A DNA stretch of 64,000 nt, taken from contig NZ_AP027041.1 in the NCBI RefSeq assembly GCF_027924565.1, forward strand, positions 2,108,001 to 2,172,000, in the 5' to 3' direction. The DNA is from Lysobacter auxotrophicus. Its GTDB lineage: Bacteria > Pseudomonadota > Gammaproteobacteria > Xanthomonadales > Xanthomonadaceae. The notes beneath the pieces are model-generated. The model ran no database searches, was not told the origin of the DNA, and was given only the letters and a program-made list of their open reading frames with translations. Position 1 is the stretch's first letter, and the number at the start of each line of letters is the position of its first letter. Below, piece after piece: positions 18,414 to 26,681 of the stretch. Position numbers and translations under genes: made by a program.

Positions 18414-19946
18414 TCAGCGCACCCGGGTTACTGCAGGGGGCGTCCAACGGCCTTCAGTGATTGCAGCCTCCGGCCAGTACGCACGGATATAGAGCGAGAA
18501 CTCATCCGCCGGTGCCGGCAACCAGTTGCTCTCCAGGTCGGGACCGGGCGAGGCGTGCTGGACATACAGCGTCAACGAACCGTCCTCACCAAGTTTGAGG
18601 TCCTTGTTCTTGGTGCCCACGCCGAAGCGGTTGAGCGAGTTGGGCTCGAACAGGTGGTGCTTGTTGTATAGCGTCAGCGACCAGAACCCCTTCACCGGCG
18701 GCGTCTGACCCTTCGGGAACGTTACGGTGTAGGCGCTCCCACTCGCCCCGTTGAGCCGCGTGCCGCTGGCATCCACGTCGGTATAGATATAGCGGGTTTC
18801 ATTAGGCGCATTGTCGTAGATGTTGGACTTCGCCGATGCCGTGCGCGAGAGGTAGTCGAAGCCCCACCGCGCGCCGTTGGGCGGAGACGTCCAGCCATTG
18901 CCGACCGGCCGGCCATTGTTGCGGAACTCGAACAGTGGCGCGATCACGTCCTTTTCGGTCGCCACGGCAATCCGGGTCAACTGTTCCTTGATCTTCGGGT
19001 CTTTCGCCGCTGCGTCGAGCAATGACTGTGCGGTCGCGTATAGGGCTTCCTCGCCCGGTAGCGGCGGAACGCCCTTCATGACGGCGGGCAGTTCGTCGAA
19101 GAACTTCTCAGGCAGGACGAACTTCATTTCGCCCGGGCCTTCGACCTTTGGCGCGGGGAAGACCGGGGTTTTCGACCAGTCCTTTACCTTCATCTTTCCA
19201 TCGAACTGATCCAGCGGGTACAGCACCACTTGGTTGACCAAAGGACGCACGATCGCGCGGTCCTCGGGAGTGTCGTCCATGAAGATGCGCGGCAGCACTG
19301 CGACCAGATCGGTCGATGAGCGGCATGTGGCAGTGATCCCCTTGGGTACATCGCCCTTCCACTTCGGTCCGACCAAAAGATAGAAACCGGGCTTGCTGCC
19401 GTACTGCTGGCCGATCGAGCAGAACGATTCGGTGCGCGAATCGGCCATCTGATAGACGAAGAAGCGTTTTCCGAAATCCGGCACCTGGATGACGACCGGC
19501 TGCGTGTCGAGGTGCTGATAGCCGGCCCCGTAGACGGTGTCCTGATTGGGACACGTTACGAACTTCTGGTCGGCCTGGATGTAGTCGGTCAGCATGCTGA
19601 TGGAGCCCGGTGGCGCCACTGGCAACACGCCGCCGTTGCGGCCGGGCTCGGGCAGATCCGCAAGCGCCATGGCGCGGTTGTAGTGGTTTACCAACGGCCA
19701 GCCCCACACGTAGATCATCCGGCCCATGGTTTCGATATAGCCCGGCGTCATCACCGTGCCCGATGGGGTGCCGGCAATGCCGGCCGCGGAGTTGGGCGCA
19801 GGCACCTGCGTCGTCGCGACCGTTTCGGCGGGCGCGACCGTCGTGGGCGAGGCGGCTGTCGAGGGCGGCGTGTCCGTCCGCTGGCAACTGGTGAGGAGCA
19901 CGGCGCTGGACGCAAATGCAGCGACGGCGATATGCAGCGAACGCAT
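18414..19946 (-). CDS. DUF1254/DUF1214 lipoprotein
   Basis: A 510-residue protein. The start at 19946 has a GAGGGGAAGG ribosome site and gives a lipoprotein signal (AFASSAVLLTSC). Residues from about 70 carry DUF1254 ([54 protein letters not shown]), and the C-terminal third carries DUF1214 ([26 protein letters not shown]). Function is unknown. A close paralogue lies at 49931-51436 next to a sulfatase. This copy is alone on its strand. Confidence 0.92.
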   Translation of the reverse strand: MRSLHIAVAAFASSAVLLTSCQRTDTPPSTAASPTTVAPAETVATTQVPAPNSAAGIAGTPSGTVMTPGYIETMGRMIYVWGWPLVNHYNRAMALADLPEPGRNGGVLPVAPPGSISMLTDYIQADQKFVTCPNQDTVYGAGYQHLDTQPVVIQVPDFGKRFFVYQMADSRTESFCSIGQQYGSKPGFYLLVGPKWKGDVPKGITATCRSSTDLVAVLPRIFMDDTPEDRAIVRPLVNQVVLYPLDQFDGKMKVKDWSKTPVFPAPKVEGPGEMKFVLPEKFFDELPAVMKGVPPLPGEEALYATAQSLLDAAAKDPKIKEQLTRIAVATEKDVIAPLFEFRNNGRPVGNGWTSPPNGARWGFDYLSRTASAKSNIYDNAPNETRYIYTDVDASGTRLNGASGSAYTVTFPKGQTPPVKGFWSLTLYNKHHLFEPNSLNRFGVGTKNKDLKLGEDGSLTLYVQHASPGPDLESNWLPAPADEFSLYIRAYWPEAAITEGRWTPPAVTRVR

Positions 19947-20058
19947 GGCCTTCCCCTCGTAACGGTCAACTGACATGGAGCGACGAATCCGATGGCAGGG
20001 TATGTCAGGCCACCGGCGGTATCGACCTGATGCCCTCGCGAGGGTGACCGCGGTGTGA

Positions 20059-20143
20059 AGTCCGCTTCTGGCCGATAGCGGACGTTCGGCCGGGACGGCC
20101 GGCGACCGGGCTGCTAATGTCCGCTTTCGACCCGAAGCGGACG
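20059..20143. repeat. A-B hairpin repeat, well preserved
   Basis: A hairpin at 20059-20086 (GTCCGCTTCTGGCCGATAGC, GGACGTT) and B hairpin at 20114-20143, separated by a GC-rich spacer. Read as protein, the B arm gives MSAFDPKRT, which extends the next gene's open frame artificially. Confidence 0.9.
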
Positions 20144-20149
20144 CCGCGG

Positions 20150-20467
20150 ATGCTGCCAATGGATACAAGGATGACGGTCGCCCAGAAGTTCACGAGTGGG
20201 TATCTGCCTTACACGGCGACCATGTTGGCGGTACTTGCTGTGCTCGCGATGCTCGCGACGGGGCCAGCAGCCATTGCGGCACTCCTGGCCGTCCTATTGT
20301 GGGGCGCTGGATTCTGCCTATGTCAGCTCGTGATATTGGCCTTGCCCGCCCGGCAGGACGATCGGGCCCGTTTCCACACAGACTGCACGGTCCTCACGCT
20401 CGGCAGCTTTCTCGTAGCGCCGCTCCTCATGGAAGGGTTCGCGAAGCTAGTCATCATGAGCAGGTAG
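20150..20467 (+). CDS. Small hypothetical membrane protein
   Basis: A 105-residue protein with three hydrophobic segments (about 15-33, 36-62, 82-100; for example TMLAVLAVLAMLATGPAAIA). ATG at 20150, 20159 or 20171 are all possible; an even earlier ATG at 20117 lies inside the B hairpin and is rejected as repeat-derived. The gene is enclosed between two A-B repeats. No family recognised. Confidence 0.6.
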   Translation: MLPMDTRMTVAQKFTSGYLPYTATMLAVLAVLAMLATGPAAIAALLAVLLWGAGFCLCQLVILALPARQDDRARFHTDCTVLTLGSFLVAPLLMEGFAKLVIMSR

Positions 20468-20471
20468 GCGC

Positions 20472-20559
20472 GATGTCCGCTCCTGGCCGAAAGCGGACAT
20501 GGGGCGGGACGGCCGGCGGCAGGGCTGCGAATGTCCGCTTCCGACCCAACGCGGTCATT
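20472..20559. repeat. A-B hairpin repeat
   Basis: A hairpin at 20472-20500 (TGTCCGCTCCTGGCCGAA, AGCGGACAT) and B hairpin at 20529-20559 (loop CCGACCC, right arm GCGGTCATT), starting four bases after the preceding stop codon. Confidence 0.88.
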
Positions 20560-20640
20560 GCGTCAACGCAATGGAGCGCGAAGTGCGGAACCGTACACGT
20601 GGCGATGTACTCTTCGGTCGATCTCTGAAGGAGGCGTGCC

Positions 20641-21075
20641 GTGCCACCTTGGTCAAGTTGGGTACCCTGGGCGCTATTGTCCGCTTGCTTTGCTGCACTG
20701 ACGGCAGTCCTAGCAAAACTAGGGGTTCGGGACGTGGACTCCAACCTAGCTACGGCAATTCGCACGATCATCGTAGTTCTTCTGCTGGTGCCCGCCGTCG
20801 TGGCCACAGGTCAATGGTCCAATCCGTTCTCATTGCCGCCACGCACACTTGCATTCCTCGCACTGTCCGCTGCGGCTACGGGCGCGTCATGGCTGTGCTA
20901 CTTCCGCGCCTTGCAACTCGCCGACGTGACCAAGGTCGCGCTCGTGGATAAAACCAGTGTGGTACTCGTGATCTTGTTCGCATTCGTACTTCTCGGCGAG
21001 CGCCCATCGGGAAGGGACTGGACTGCGATTGCACTAGTGCTTGTGGGGATTGGAATGCTGGTGCTCAAGAGATGA
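20641..21075 (+). CDS. EamA/DMT-family small transporter
   Basis: A 144-residue protein with five hydrophobic helices, corresponding to a single EamA unit: VPWALLSACFAALTAVLAKLG at the N-terminus, FRALQLADVTKVALVDKTSV in the middle and ALVLVGIGMLVL at the end with the usual LGERPS before the last helix. The GTG start has an AAGGAGG site seven bases upstream. Single-unit members act as dimers in the inner membrane; the substrate is unknown. Confidence 0.9.
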   Translation: MPPWSSWVPWALLSACFAALTAVLAKLGVRDVDSNLATAIRTIIVVLLLVPAVVATGQWSNPFSLPPRTLAFLALSAAATGASWLCYFRALQLADVTKVALVDKTSVVLVILFAFVLLGERPSGRDWTAIALVLVGIGMLVLKR

Positions 21076-21099
21076 GCGCTTCGCCTCGCACACATACGG

Positions 21100-21813
21100 A
21101 TGAACTCTATGCGCGTGCTTGTCATTGAAGACAACCTAAGTGTTGTCACAAATCTGTTCGAGTACTTCGAAGCGCGTGGCTACACCATGGATGCGGCACC
21201 GGATGGCGTTACGGGCCTGCACTTGGCCACAAACCAAGAGTTCGACGTTGTTCTGTTGGACTGGATGCTGCCTCGTATGGATGGCCCTGAGGTGCTTGGC
21301 CGCCTCCGAGAGGTGGGGCGCGATACGCCTGTGATAATGCTGACCGCCAAAGACGAGCTGCCCGACAAGATCGCCGGCTTTCGAGCAGGGGCCGACGATT
21401 ACGTGACTAAGCCGTTTCAGCTGCCAGAGCTTGAGGTCCGCATTGAGGCGCTGGTCGCGCGGGCGAAGGGTCGCGGCAGATTGACTCTCTTACGGGTGGC
21501 GGACCTAACGTACGACGTAAGTAAGCTTGAAGCTGAGCGCGGGGGGCGCATCCTCGCGCTGTATCCGGCTTCGCGAAAGCTGCTGGAGGTTCTCATGCGT
21601 GCCAGTCCCGCAACTGTTCCCCGTGAACGTCTTGAACACGCGGTATGGGGCGATGAGCCGCCCGATGGCAATATGCTGCGCTCCCACATCTACGACCTGC
21701 GGCAAAGCGTTGATGGTCCGTTTCCGACGAAGCTGATTCAAACAGTTTCGCGTGTCGGCTACCGAATCGCAGAGCCGCATTCGGAGGATTTAGAACGCGG
21801 CCTGGAGAACTGA
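21100..21813 (+). CDS. OmpR-family response regulator, orphan
   Basis: A 237-residue protein: a receiver domain (acidic pair in VIEDN, phospho-acceptor Asp54 in VLLDWMLPRMDG, Thr in MLTAKD, Lys in VTKPF) followed by a winged-helix DNA-binding domain (RERLEHAVWG, SHIYDLRQSVD, VSRVGYRI). No histidine kinase is adjacent; the next genes belong to the repeat-punctuated small-gene array. It follows the EamA gene after 24 bases, perhaps in one transcript. A second in-frame ATG at 21109 is an alternative start. Confidence 0.92.
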   Translation: MNSMRVLVIEDNLSVVTNLFEYFEARGYTMDAAPDGVTGLHLATNQEFDVVLLDWMLPRMDGPEVLGRLREVGRDTPVIMLTAKDELPDKIAGFRAGADDYVTKPFQLPELEVRIEALVARAKGRGRLTLLRVADLTYDVSKLEAERGGRILALYPASRKLLEVLMRASPATVPRERLEHAVWGDEPPDGNMLRSHIYDLRQSVDGPFPTKLIQTVSRVGYRIAEPHSEDLERGLEN

Positions 21814-21850
21814 CCGTATCGGCTTTGTGGGACATCACTGGCTTGGCGCC

Positions 21851-21940
21851 TAACGTCTGCTTGTGGCCGATAGCGGGCGTTCCGCCGGCCCGAGACCGTC
21901 ATGGCGGTGCTAATGTCCGCTTTCGACTCAAAGCGGACAC
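21851..21940. repeat. A-B hairpin repeat
   Basis: A hairpin at 21851-21882 (ACGTCTGCTTGTGGCCGAT, AGCGGGCGTT) and B hairpin at 21911-21940 (loop CGACTC). Confidence 0.88.
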
Positions 21941-21976
21941 GTCGAATCGTCCGATGAACTGGGATAGAGGTTATGC

Positions 21977-22324
21977 ATGACAGACGCCAACGCATTTGGA
22001 TTCGGCGACACAGTTCGCATCAAGGAAGGTCCAGAAACGGCCCAAGCAAAGATCGCTGGCCTGGAAGGAACCGTGTATGGGTTTACGACCCCGTCGCTTA
22101 CTGGAGTCGAGACAGTGGGGCCGCTGTCCGAGGATTTCGCCCTGAATGTCCATGTCGACTCGCTCAACCAAGGGTACTGGCTGGATCCGGGAAACATCGA
22201 GCTTGTTGAGCGACCAGAGGCCATGGAGTTTTCTATTGCGGGAAAGACGATCCGCGTTACGCAGAAGGACGGCGAGTACAACGAGGCAGTGATCTTGCAG
22301 CGCCCTTGGTGGAAGTTCTGGTAG
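21977..22324 (+). CDS. Hypothetical protein with KOW-like N-terminus
   Basis: A 115-residue soluble acidic protein. The N-terminal stretch FGFGDTVRIKEGPET then AGLEGTVYGFTTPS looks like a small beta-barrel (KOW/SH3-like), and the middle has NVHVDSLNQGYWLDPGNIEL. No signal peptide. It sits alone between A-B repeats. The precise family is not recognised. Confidence 0.65.
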   Translation: MTDANAFGFGDTVRIKEGPETAQAKIAGLEGTVYGFTTPSLTGVETVGPLSEDFALNVHVDSLNQGYWLDPGNIELVERPEAMEFSIAGKTIRVTQKDGEYNEAVILQRPWWKFW

Positions 22325-22377
22325 CGAACCCACCTCACGTCGGCGCTACTTTCGCGGCGCTTCGCACCCTGCTGTTT

Positions 22378-22469
22378 GCGAATGGCCGCTTCTGGCCGAT
22401 AGCGGACGTTCGTCCGAACGAGCCCGTCGTGGCGATGCTAATGTCCGCTTTCGACCCAAAGCGGTCATT
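22378..22469. repeat. A-B hairpin repeat
   Basis: A hairpin at 22378-22410 (GGCCGCTTCTGGCCGAT, AGCGGACGTT) and B hairpin at 22439-22469 (TGTCCGCTTTCGACCC, AAAGCGGTCATT). Confidence 0.88.
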
Positions 22470-22520
22470 GCCATGGAGGCAGCACTTGCCACAGCTCGTC
22501 CAGTCCCCGAGAGGCATTGC

Positions 22521-23552
22521 ATGGCCAGGTTGAGGGAAGTACGTGTCGAGGCCAGCGCTCTCGTCTCGGATCGCGGCATGGTGGCTCCGGGCTTCCTGTT
22601 TCGCGAGACCACGCATCATGTTGTGAGTATCCTCGAGGAGTTCCTGCCGCGCGACTTCACCTTGGATGGATCCTCGGTTGTACAGCTTACGTTGGGTCCA
22701 CGTCGCGAGATCGATCCAGAGCATCTGCAAGCGCTCGGAGCCACCGAGATCTATGTGGAGTCCTTTGACTTTGCGGCCTATCACGCGATGTCATCTAGGC
22801 AGCGCGAGGTGCAAATACTCGAGCTGACAGAGGATCGCCTTCTATATCTGGCCTCAATGCACGGCGCAGACTCCAAGCCGATCGTTGAGGCTGCCGCCGC
22901 GGTACGCCAGCACGGCTTCATGCTGGAAATGGAGCGAACGAAGCTCGCGCGCTCGCTTCCGGGTCGCAAAGGACGGATACGTGTATACCGCCAACTTGCG
23001 TCCGGGTACGCCGAGCGATGGCTCGCCCGACTGCTCGACCAAGCAGGGCGCCAGGTGCACGAAGTGGTGCTGAAGGAGAGGGGCCCGGTGGACTGGCGCG
23101 GGCACTTCCATCATTCGGAACTTGCTCAGGACACCTTCATGCTGAAGGACGATCTCGATCGTCCAACGCTTTCGATTACTTGCGTGGGGGAACTGGTCGC
23201 CGACTCTTCCGCGGACGCGCAGAGGTATGAAACGCCATCCGTTCGGCCGCCAGAAGTGAGTGTCCGCTTATGGCCGATAGCGGACGTCGGCCGCGCGGCG
23301 GTGCTGATATCCTCTCTCCCGATCATGACGCCATTGGATGGCGAGGAAACGTCGCTCGCTGTGATTGGCTGGCAGAGAGGGCGTCGGAGCAGCAGCCGCG
23401 CTATGGAGCACGACCCGCATGAAGCCCCCGCACGCTTTCATCCTCATCTTCTGCGCGGCTGTCGCAGTAGCGATATCCGCCTGCAAGGACACCGGGAGGA
23501 TGGATCCGGTTGTCACGTGCGCGAAGTTCACGTTTCGCGTAGAGAACGATGA
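22521..23552 (+). CDS. Hypothetical protein whose 3' end reads through a hairpin repeat
   Basis: The first 240 residues look like a genuine soluble protein (GFLFRETTHHVVSILEEFLP, ILELTEDRLLYLASMHGAD, ASGYAERWLARLLDQAGRQV). GAGG six bases before the ATG at 22521 supports that start over 22473. From about 23260 the frame enters an A hairpin (encoding VRLWPIADV) and continues about 85 codons of arginine-rich, shadow-like sequence that overlaps the next lipoprotein gene by 134 bases. The original stop was probably lost when the repeat arrived, so the real conserved part ends near residue 245. No family recognised. Confidence 0.6.
   Translation: MARLREVRVEASALVSDRGMVAPGFLFRETTHHVVSILEEFLPRDFTLDGSSVVQLTLGPRREIDPEHLQALGATEIYVESFDFAAYHAMSSRQREVQILELTEDRLLYLASMHGADSKPIVEAAAAVRQHGFMLEMERTKLARSLPGRKGRIRVYRQLASGYAERWLARLLDQAGRQVHEVVLKERGPVDWRGHFHHSELAQDTFMLKDDLDRPTLSITCVGELVADSSADAQRYETPSVRPPEVSVRLWPIADVGRAAVLISSLPIMTPLDGEETSLAVIGWQRGRRSSSRAMEHDPHEAPARFHPHLLRGCRSSDIRLQGHREDGSGCHVREVHVSRRER
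23260..23287. repeat. A hairpin inside the preceding gene's reading frame
   Basis: TGTCCGCTTATGGCCGAT then AGCGGACGTC. No clear B arm follows. It is read through in frame as WPIAD. Confidence 0.8.
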
Positions 23553-23940
23553 GCAGGTCCTGCAGGCAAGGCAACTGATGCATCGGGCTGCCATGGAAAT
23601 GCCAGCGGATTTCGAGGATGAGCTTCCGAGGTGGCGAGTGCGTTCCACGATTGCGCTGCCAATGACCTCATCGAAGTTCGTCCTGACGTCGCTTGACGGA
23701 CGATACCGCGACAAGCATGAGCTCACCGTGCTTCACGTCGCGGGCGGAGTACCGACGCTGAAGCACAATCCCGGGCGTGAAGGCGAGTGCACGACCGACG
23801 CCATCGTTTCGGAGTTCGCCAGGCTGCGATCCACGTTCCTGGCCAGATGGGGCCATGGCACGCTTGAGGACCCACGCAAGCCGGTCACTCCGCAGCCTGA
23901 CGTGAATCAAGCTTCGTCGACGTCCGCTTCTGGCCGATAG
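23419..23940 (+). CDS. Hypothetical lipoprotein ending inside a hairpin repeat
   Basis: A 173-residue protein. The ATG at 23419 gives a lipoprotein signal (FILIFCAAVAVAISAC). The mature part has a VVTCAKFTFRVENDEQV start and WRVRSTIALP strand. The last codons, SASGR and TAG, are the left arm and loop of an A hairpin (23920-23948), so the stop codon is supplied by the repeat. No family recognised. Confidence 0.68.
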   Translation: MKPPHAFILIFCAAVAVAISACKDTGRMDPVVTCAKFTFRVENDEQVLQARQLMHRAAMEMPADFEDELPRWRVRSTIALPMTSSKFVLTSLDGRYRDKHELTVLHVAGGVPTLKHNPGREGECTTDAIVSEFARLRSTFLARWGHGTLEDPRKPVTPQPDVNQASSTSASGR

Positions 23941-23948
23941 CGGACGTC
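23920..23948. repeat. A hairpin overlapping a stop codon
   Basis: ACGTCCGCTTCTGGCCGAT followed by AGCGGACGT. The TAG at 23938-23940 inside the loop/right stem ends the upstream lipoprotein gene. Confidence 0.85.
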
Positions 23949-24007
23949 CGGGTGGTGGGGGGCGGGATGACCGTTCGATGCGAATCGGACACGGAAAGGA
24001 GGGTTGG

Positions 24008-24466
24008 GTGTCCCACAACGGAATGTCGAGGTTGTTCGTCCTCGTTGGCCTGGCCCTGATTGCCGTGGCAGCCCGGCCCCTTGCCAACGTCGCAGGCGTT
24101 TGCGTTCCAGAGATGCGCAGGCTGGACCGGGACGAGGAGGTGCGGCGCGTATACGAGTACCTGAAGGCACGGAACATCCAGACGGCGCGTGGCGTCGACG
24201 GCCAAGTCATCGAGACAGTCAACAACGGCTTCGGTTACGCATCCTATGCGGACTTCTCCCGGGCCAATCCTGAGTGCTGCACGTTCTCGCAGAAAGGACC
24301 GGACAATCTGGAGATCGCGCCCTCGAAGCGATTGAGTGGCGCACGCCGCGCCTTCGTGCGCGTCTCGTATCGAGCGAATTGGGACGGATCGAACGTCTCG
24401 AGCCAGGTGAAGAGACGAAACCTGCTCATCTCCAACTGTGGCGACGTGGAAGAGATCACCCCATAG
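24008..24466 (+). CDS. Hypothetical exported protein
   Basis: A 152-residue protein. GTG at 24008 is preferred because AAAGGAGGG ends a few bases before it; ATG at 24023 is the alternative. The N-terminal hydrophobic helix (RLFVLVGLALIAVAARPL) is a signal peptide or anchor. The rest is soluble with four cysteines (GVCVPEM, NPECCTFS, ISNCGDVEE). No family recognised. Confidence 0.65.
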   Translation: MSHNGMSRLFVLVGLALIAVAARPLANVAGVCVPEMRRLDRDEEVRRVYEYLKARNIQTARGVDGQVIETVNNGFGYASYADFSRANPECCTFSQKGPDNLEIAPSKRLSGARRAFVRVSYRANWDGSNVSSQVKRRNLLISNCGDVEEITP

Positions 24467-24547
24467 CCCGCCGGTTGGACTCGTGTGAGAGTGGAGGTCG
24501 GCCCACGTCAATAGCCAGGATCCGTTGCCTACAGCCGATGGCGGGGC

Positions 24548-24573
24548 GTCCGCTGCGGGCCAATAACGGACGC
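24548..24573. repeat. Decayed A hairpin
   Basis: GCGTCCGCTGCGGGCCAATA then ACGGACGC, recognisable mainly by the paired GCGTCCG/CGGACGC arms. Confidence 0.55.
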
Positions 24574-24694
24574 GAGGTCGACTTCACGCTCACCTCATGA
24601 AGAGCTCACTTGCGGAAGGGACACTGGCTCCGAATCCAAGGCGTGCGCGGCCATGCATAACCTCCTGTCCGACCGTAGGCGAAGTTGTCGTGAG

Positions 24695-25189
24695 ATGCCG
24701 TCTGCAGTGCAACGGGCAACAGCCATCTCGCGATTGCTGCATCTGACAGCAGCGCTCCCGTTGATGCTGACGGGATGCTTCGGCGCAGACCCCGAGCACA
24801 CGCCCTATTACCCCCAAGCCAACGGCGACAAGCCTGAAATATTCGAGCTTGGGTCTGTCCAGGTGTGCGAGGACGATGTGGAGGCAATTCGTGGGGTTGA
24901 GCGCTTCGCCAACCGGTTCGGGATGCTCCCGCATGAGATCGCGGCACCAGGGAAGCGGATCGTTGCGGTCTTTACGCTCGGCGAGCCGATGCAGGCACAC
25001 GTGATGGTAGAGCGCATTTATAAGCACCGCGTTCGAGTTGGCATTTCTACCTTCCGCGGATACCCCACCGAAATCGTCGAGACGGCTCGCTTGAGCAACT
25101 TCTGTAATGAAGGTCTGCCCTCACCTGATCATTCTCCCCAGTCGCCCCCCCACGGCTCGAGGAAATCGGCGGCGACTGACCGCTCCTGA
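24695..25189 (+). CDS. Hypothetical lipoprotein
   Basis: A 164-residue protein with a lipoprotein signal (LTAALPLMLTGC). The mature part includes FELGSVQVCEDDVEAIRGVE and a second Cys in LSNFCNEG. Its C-terminal tail is proline/serine-rich and its stop falls within the A arm of the next repeat (about 25176-25208), again suggesting a repeat-modified 3' end. The start could also be 24653. No family recognised. Confidence 0.65.
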   Translation: MPSAVQRATAISRLLHLTAALPLMLTGCFGADPEHTPYYPQANGDKPEIFELGSVQVCEDDVEAIRGVERFANRFGMLPHEIAAPGKRIVAVFTLGEPMQAHVMVERIYKHRVRVGISTFRGYPTEIVETARLSNFCNEGLPSPDHSPQSPPHGSRKSAATDRS

Positions 25190-25263
25190 TCGATGGCGGA
25201 CGTTCGGACACGACGGCCGGCGGTCGGGCTGCAAATGTCCGCTTTCGACCCAAAGCGGCCATA
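25176..25263. repeat. A-B hairpin repeat
   Basis: A degenerate A arm at 25176-25208 (GACCGCTCCTGATCGATGGC, GGACGTT) and B hairpin at 25232-25263 (TGTCCGCTTTCGACCC, AAAGCGGCCAT). Confidence 0.82.
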
Positions 25264-25304
25264 TTGGAGCTGGGTCGAGATGGGTCCACACATGGGGAAC
25301 TGAG

Positions 25305-25694
25305 ATGCTGGTTCGCGTAGTTTTTACCGTGGGATTGCTCGCCGGCGCTCTGCCAGCGCTTGGGCAAGAACTAGACTCGTTCTATGAGGACGTGCTCGTC
25401 ACGTTGACGCATGAGTGTTCAGATGCGTTTCCTGATTTGAAGGAGCGCATCGACGAGTCCATCCTTGGCTACGTGAAGGCAAACCACACTGCGTTGTCTG
25501 CGGATTACGTGGAGAGAATTCGACAGGCGCCATCGAGTGGAAAGACCTTCACTCGTGAGCAGTGCATCGGGATGGCAGCGTTGCCGCAGGTTTCGATGAG
25601 CGTGCTGTTCGACCAAGCTGCAAAGGAGCGGCTTGAGGCAGAGGGAGCCAGAGCCGAGTTCGAGCGCGGAAGTAGTTCATCTACGGATGAATGA
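25305..25694 (+). CDS. Hypothetical exported protein
   Basis: A 129-residue protein with a cleavable signal peptide (VRVVFTVGLLAGALPALGQ). The mature part is helical and acidic with two cysteines (LTHECSDAFPD, TREQCIGM). No family recognised. An A hairpin follows. Confidence 0.68.
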   Translation: MLVRVVFTVGLLAGALPALGQELDSFYEDVLVTLTHECSDAFPDLKERIDESILGYVKANHTALSADYVERIRQAPSSGKTFTREQCIGMAALPQVSMSVLFDQAAKERLEAEGARAEFERGSSSSTDE

Positions 25695-25729
25695 AGATGC
25701 TGGGGGGGGGCTAGAGCGGCAACACGAAG

Positions 25730-25757
25730 GGCCGCTTCTGGCCGATAGCGGACATTC
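25730..25757. repeat. A hairpin, single
   Basis: GGCCGCTTCTGGCCGATAGC then GGACATT. It marks the right end of the dense repeat array. Confidence 0.8.
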
Positions 25758-25814
25758 CTGAAGCATCCGCCGAGCGGTCTCAGTCCATGCGACAAGCGCC
25801 CGTAGCATGACGCC

Positions 25815-26141
25815 ATGCTTCCCGACGGATTCCACTTTGAGCCCTATGTGGGCGGGCCAGGCCTCTACCTCGGAGAGCGTTTGGTCGCCACTACTTGTCC
25901 TGCGAACTACGACCCCAGTCCACCTTGGCGCACGTGTACGTTTCCGTCGGGCCTTCCGAGGTACGTGTTCCATGACACGGAGGAGCAGGCCGTCAGGTAT
26001 ATGACCGCATGGGCGGTGAAGTGGGAGGCTCAGATCCGGGAGAGCGTCCGGAATGCCGGAGACCCCTTTGCGCATTTGATGATCGCTCGCGGAAAGGGCA
26101 TCCACACCACTCATCCCCGCAGGCGCCGATCGCGCCGCTGA
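25815..26141 (+). CDS. Hypothetical protein
   Basis: A 108-residue soluble protein: a glycine/proline-rich N-terminal half (DGFHFEPYVGGPGLYLGE), then a helical part (YMTAWAVKWEAQIRESV) and a very basic end. No family recognised; expression uncertain. Confidence 0.5.
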   Translation: MLPDGFHFEPYVGGPGLYLGERLVATTCPANYDPSPPWRTCTFPSGLPRYVFHDTEEQAVRYMTAWAVKWEAQIRESVRNAGDPFAHLMIARGKGIHTTHPRRRRSRR

Positions 26142-26155
26142 CCTGGAGCTTCTTG

Positions 26156-26392
26156 ATGGTGACTAAATTTGCCTGGCCCGAGATCGAGCTTCGATTGCAT
26201 GAGCTGCGCCTGTGTGCGGACGACCTGAAGGAACGTTTCCCGGAAGAGGATCAATTCTTCCCTAGGTTCGCTGACCTAGCTGATGCTGCGCGGGAGGCCT
26301 CGAATGACGATTGCATCGAGGACGCAAGCGTTCGGATCACGGACATTCTGATCGATCTGGGATATGTGCCGGAGCACGAGCGGCAGCATTGA
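26156..26392 (+). CDS. Small hypothetical acidic protein
   Basis: A 78-residue acidic helical protein (IELRLHELRLCADDLKERFP, RITDILIDLGYVPEHERQ). The ATG at 26156 is preferred; the open frame upstream is shadow-like. It converges on the next minus-strand gene with one base between. No family recognised. Confidence 0.58.
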   Translation: MVTKFAWPEIELRLHELRLCADDLKERFPEEDQFFPRFADLADAAREASNDDCIEDASVRITDILIDLGYVPEHERQH

Positions 26393-26393
26393 G

Positions 26394-26678
26394 TTATTGC
26401 TTTCGACCTTCCAGCGCTCGATCGCCAGAATTGGCTATCTCTTGGTAGTAGGGAAGTTGGTCGAGTACGACCTGCATGTACGCGCGCCCCTTGTCAGAAT
26501 CGATAGGCAGCGGCGCGTCCTGCATCGTTCGTATCAAGGAATCAATCGAGGCCCGGAACTCGGGCCGCGCGGCGAGCATGGTGATCACCACGATCATCAG
26601 CGAGTCGATCGCATACAACCTCGCGCCGAGGATCTCGTTGGCATCAAGGCCAGATTCACCTTTGGAAGAATCGCTCAT
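26394..26678 (-). CDS. Hypothetical protein downstream of SRAP gene
   Basis: A 94-residue acidic helical protein (LYAIDSLMIVVITMLAARPE). Its start lies three bases after the SRAP stop, so the two are co-transcribed. No family recognised. Confidence 0.62.
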   Translation of the reverse strand: MSDSSKGESGLDANEILGARLYAIDSLMIVVITMLAARPEFRASIDSLIRTMQDAPLPIDSDKGRAYMQVVLDQLPYYQEIANSGDRALEGRKQ

Positions 26679-26681
26679 TTG

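Noticed and set aside
16885-25757. Integron cassette array
   Set aside because: Each A and B hairpin folds on its own and lacks the attC core sites; no IntI is in the window.
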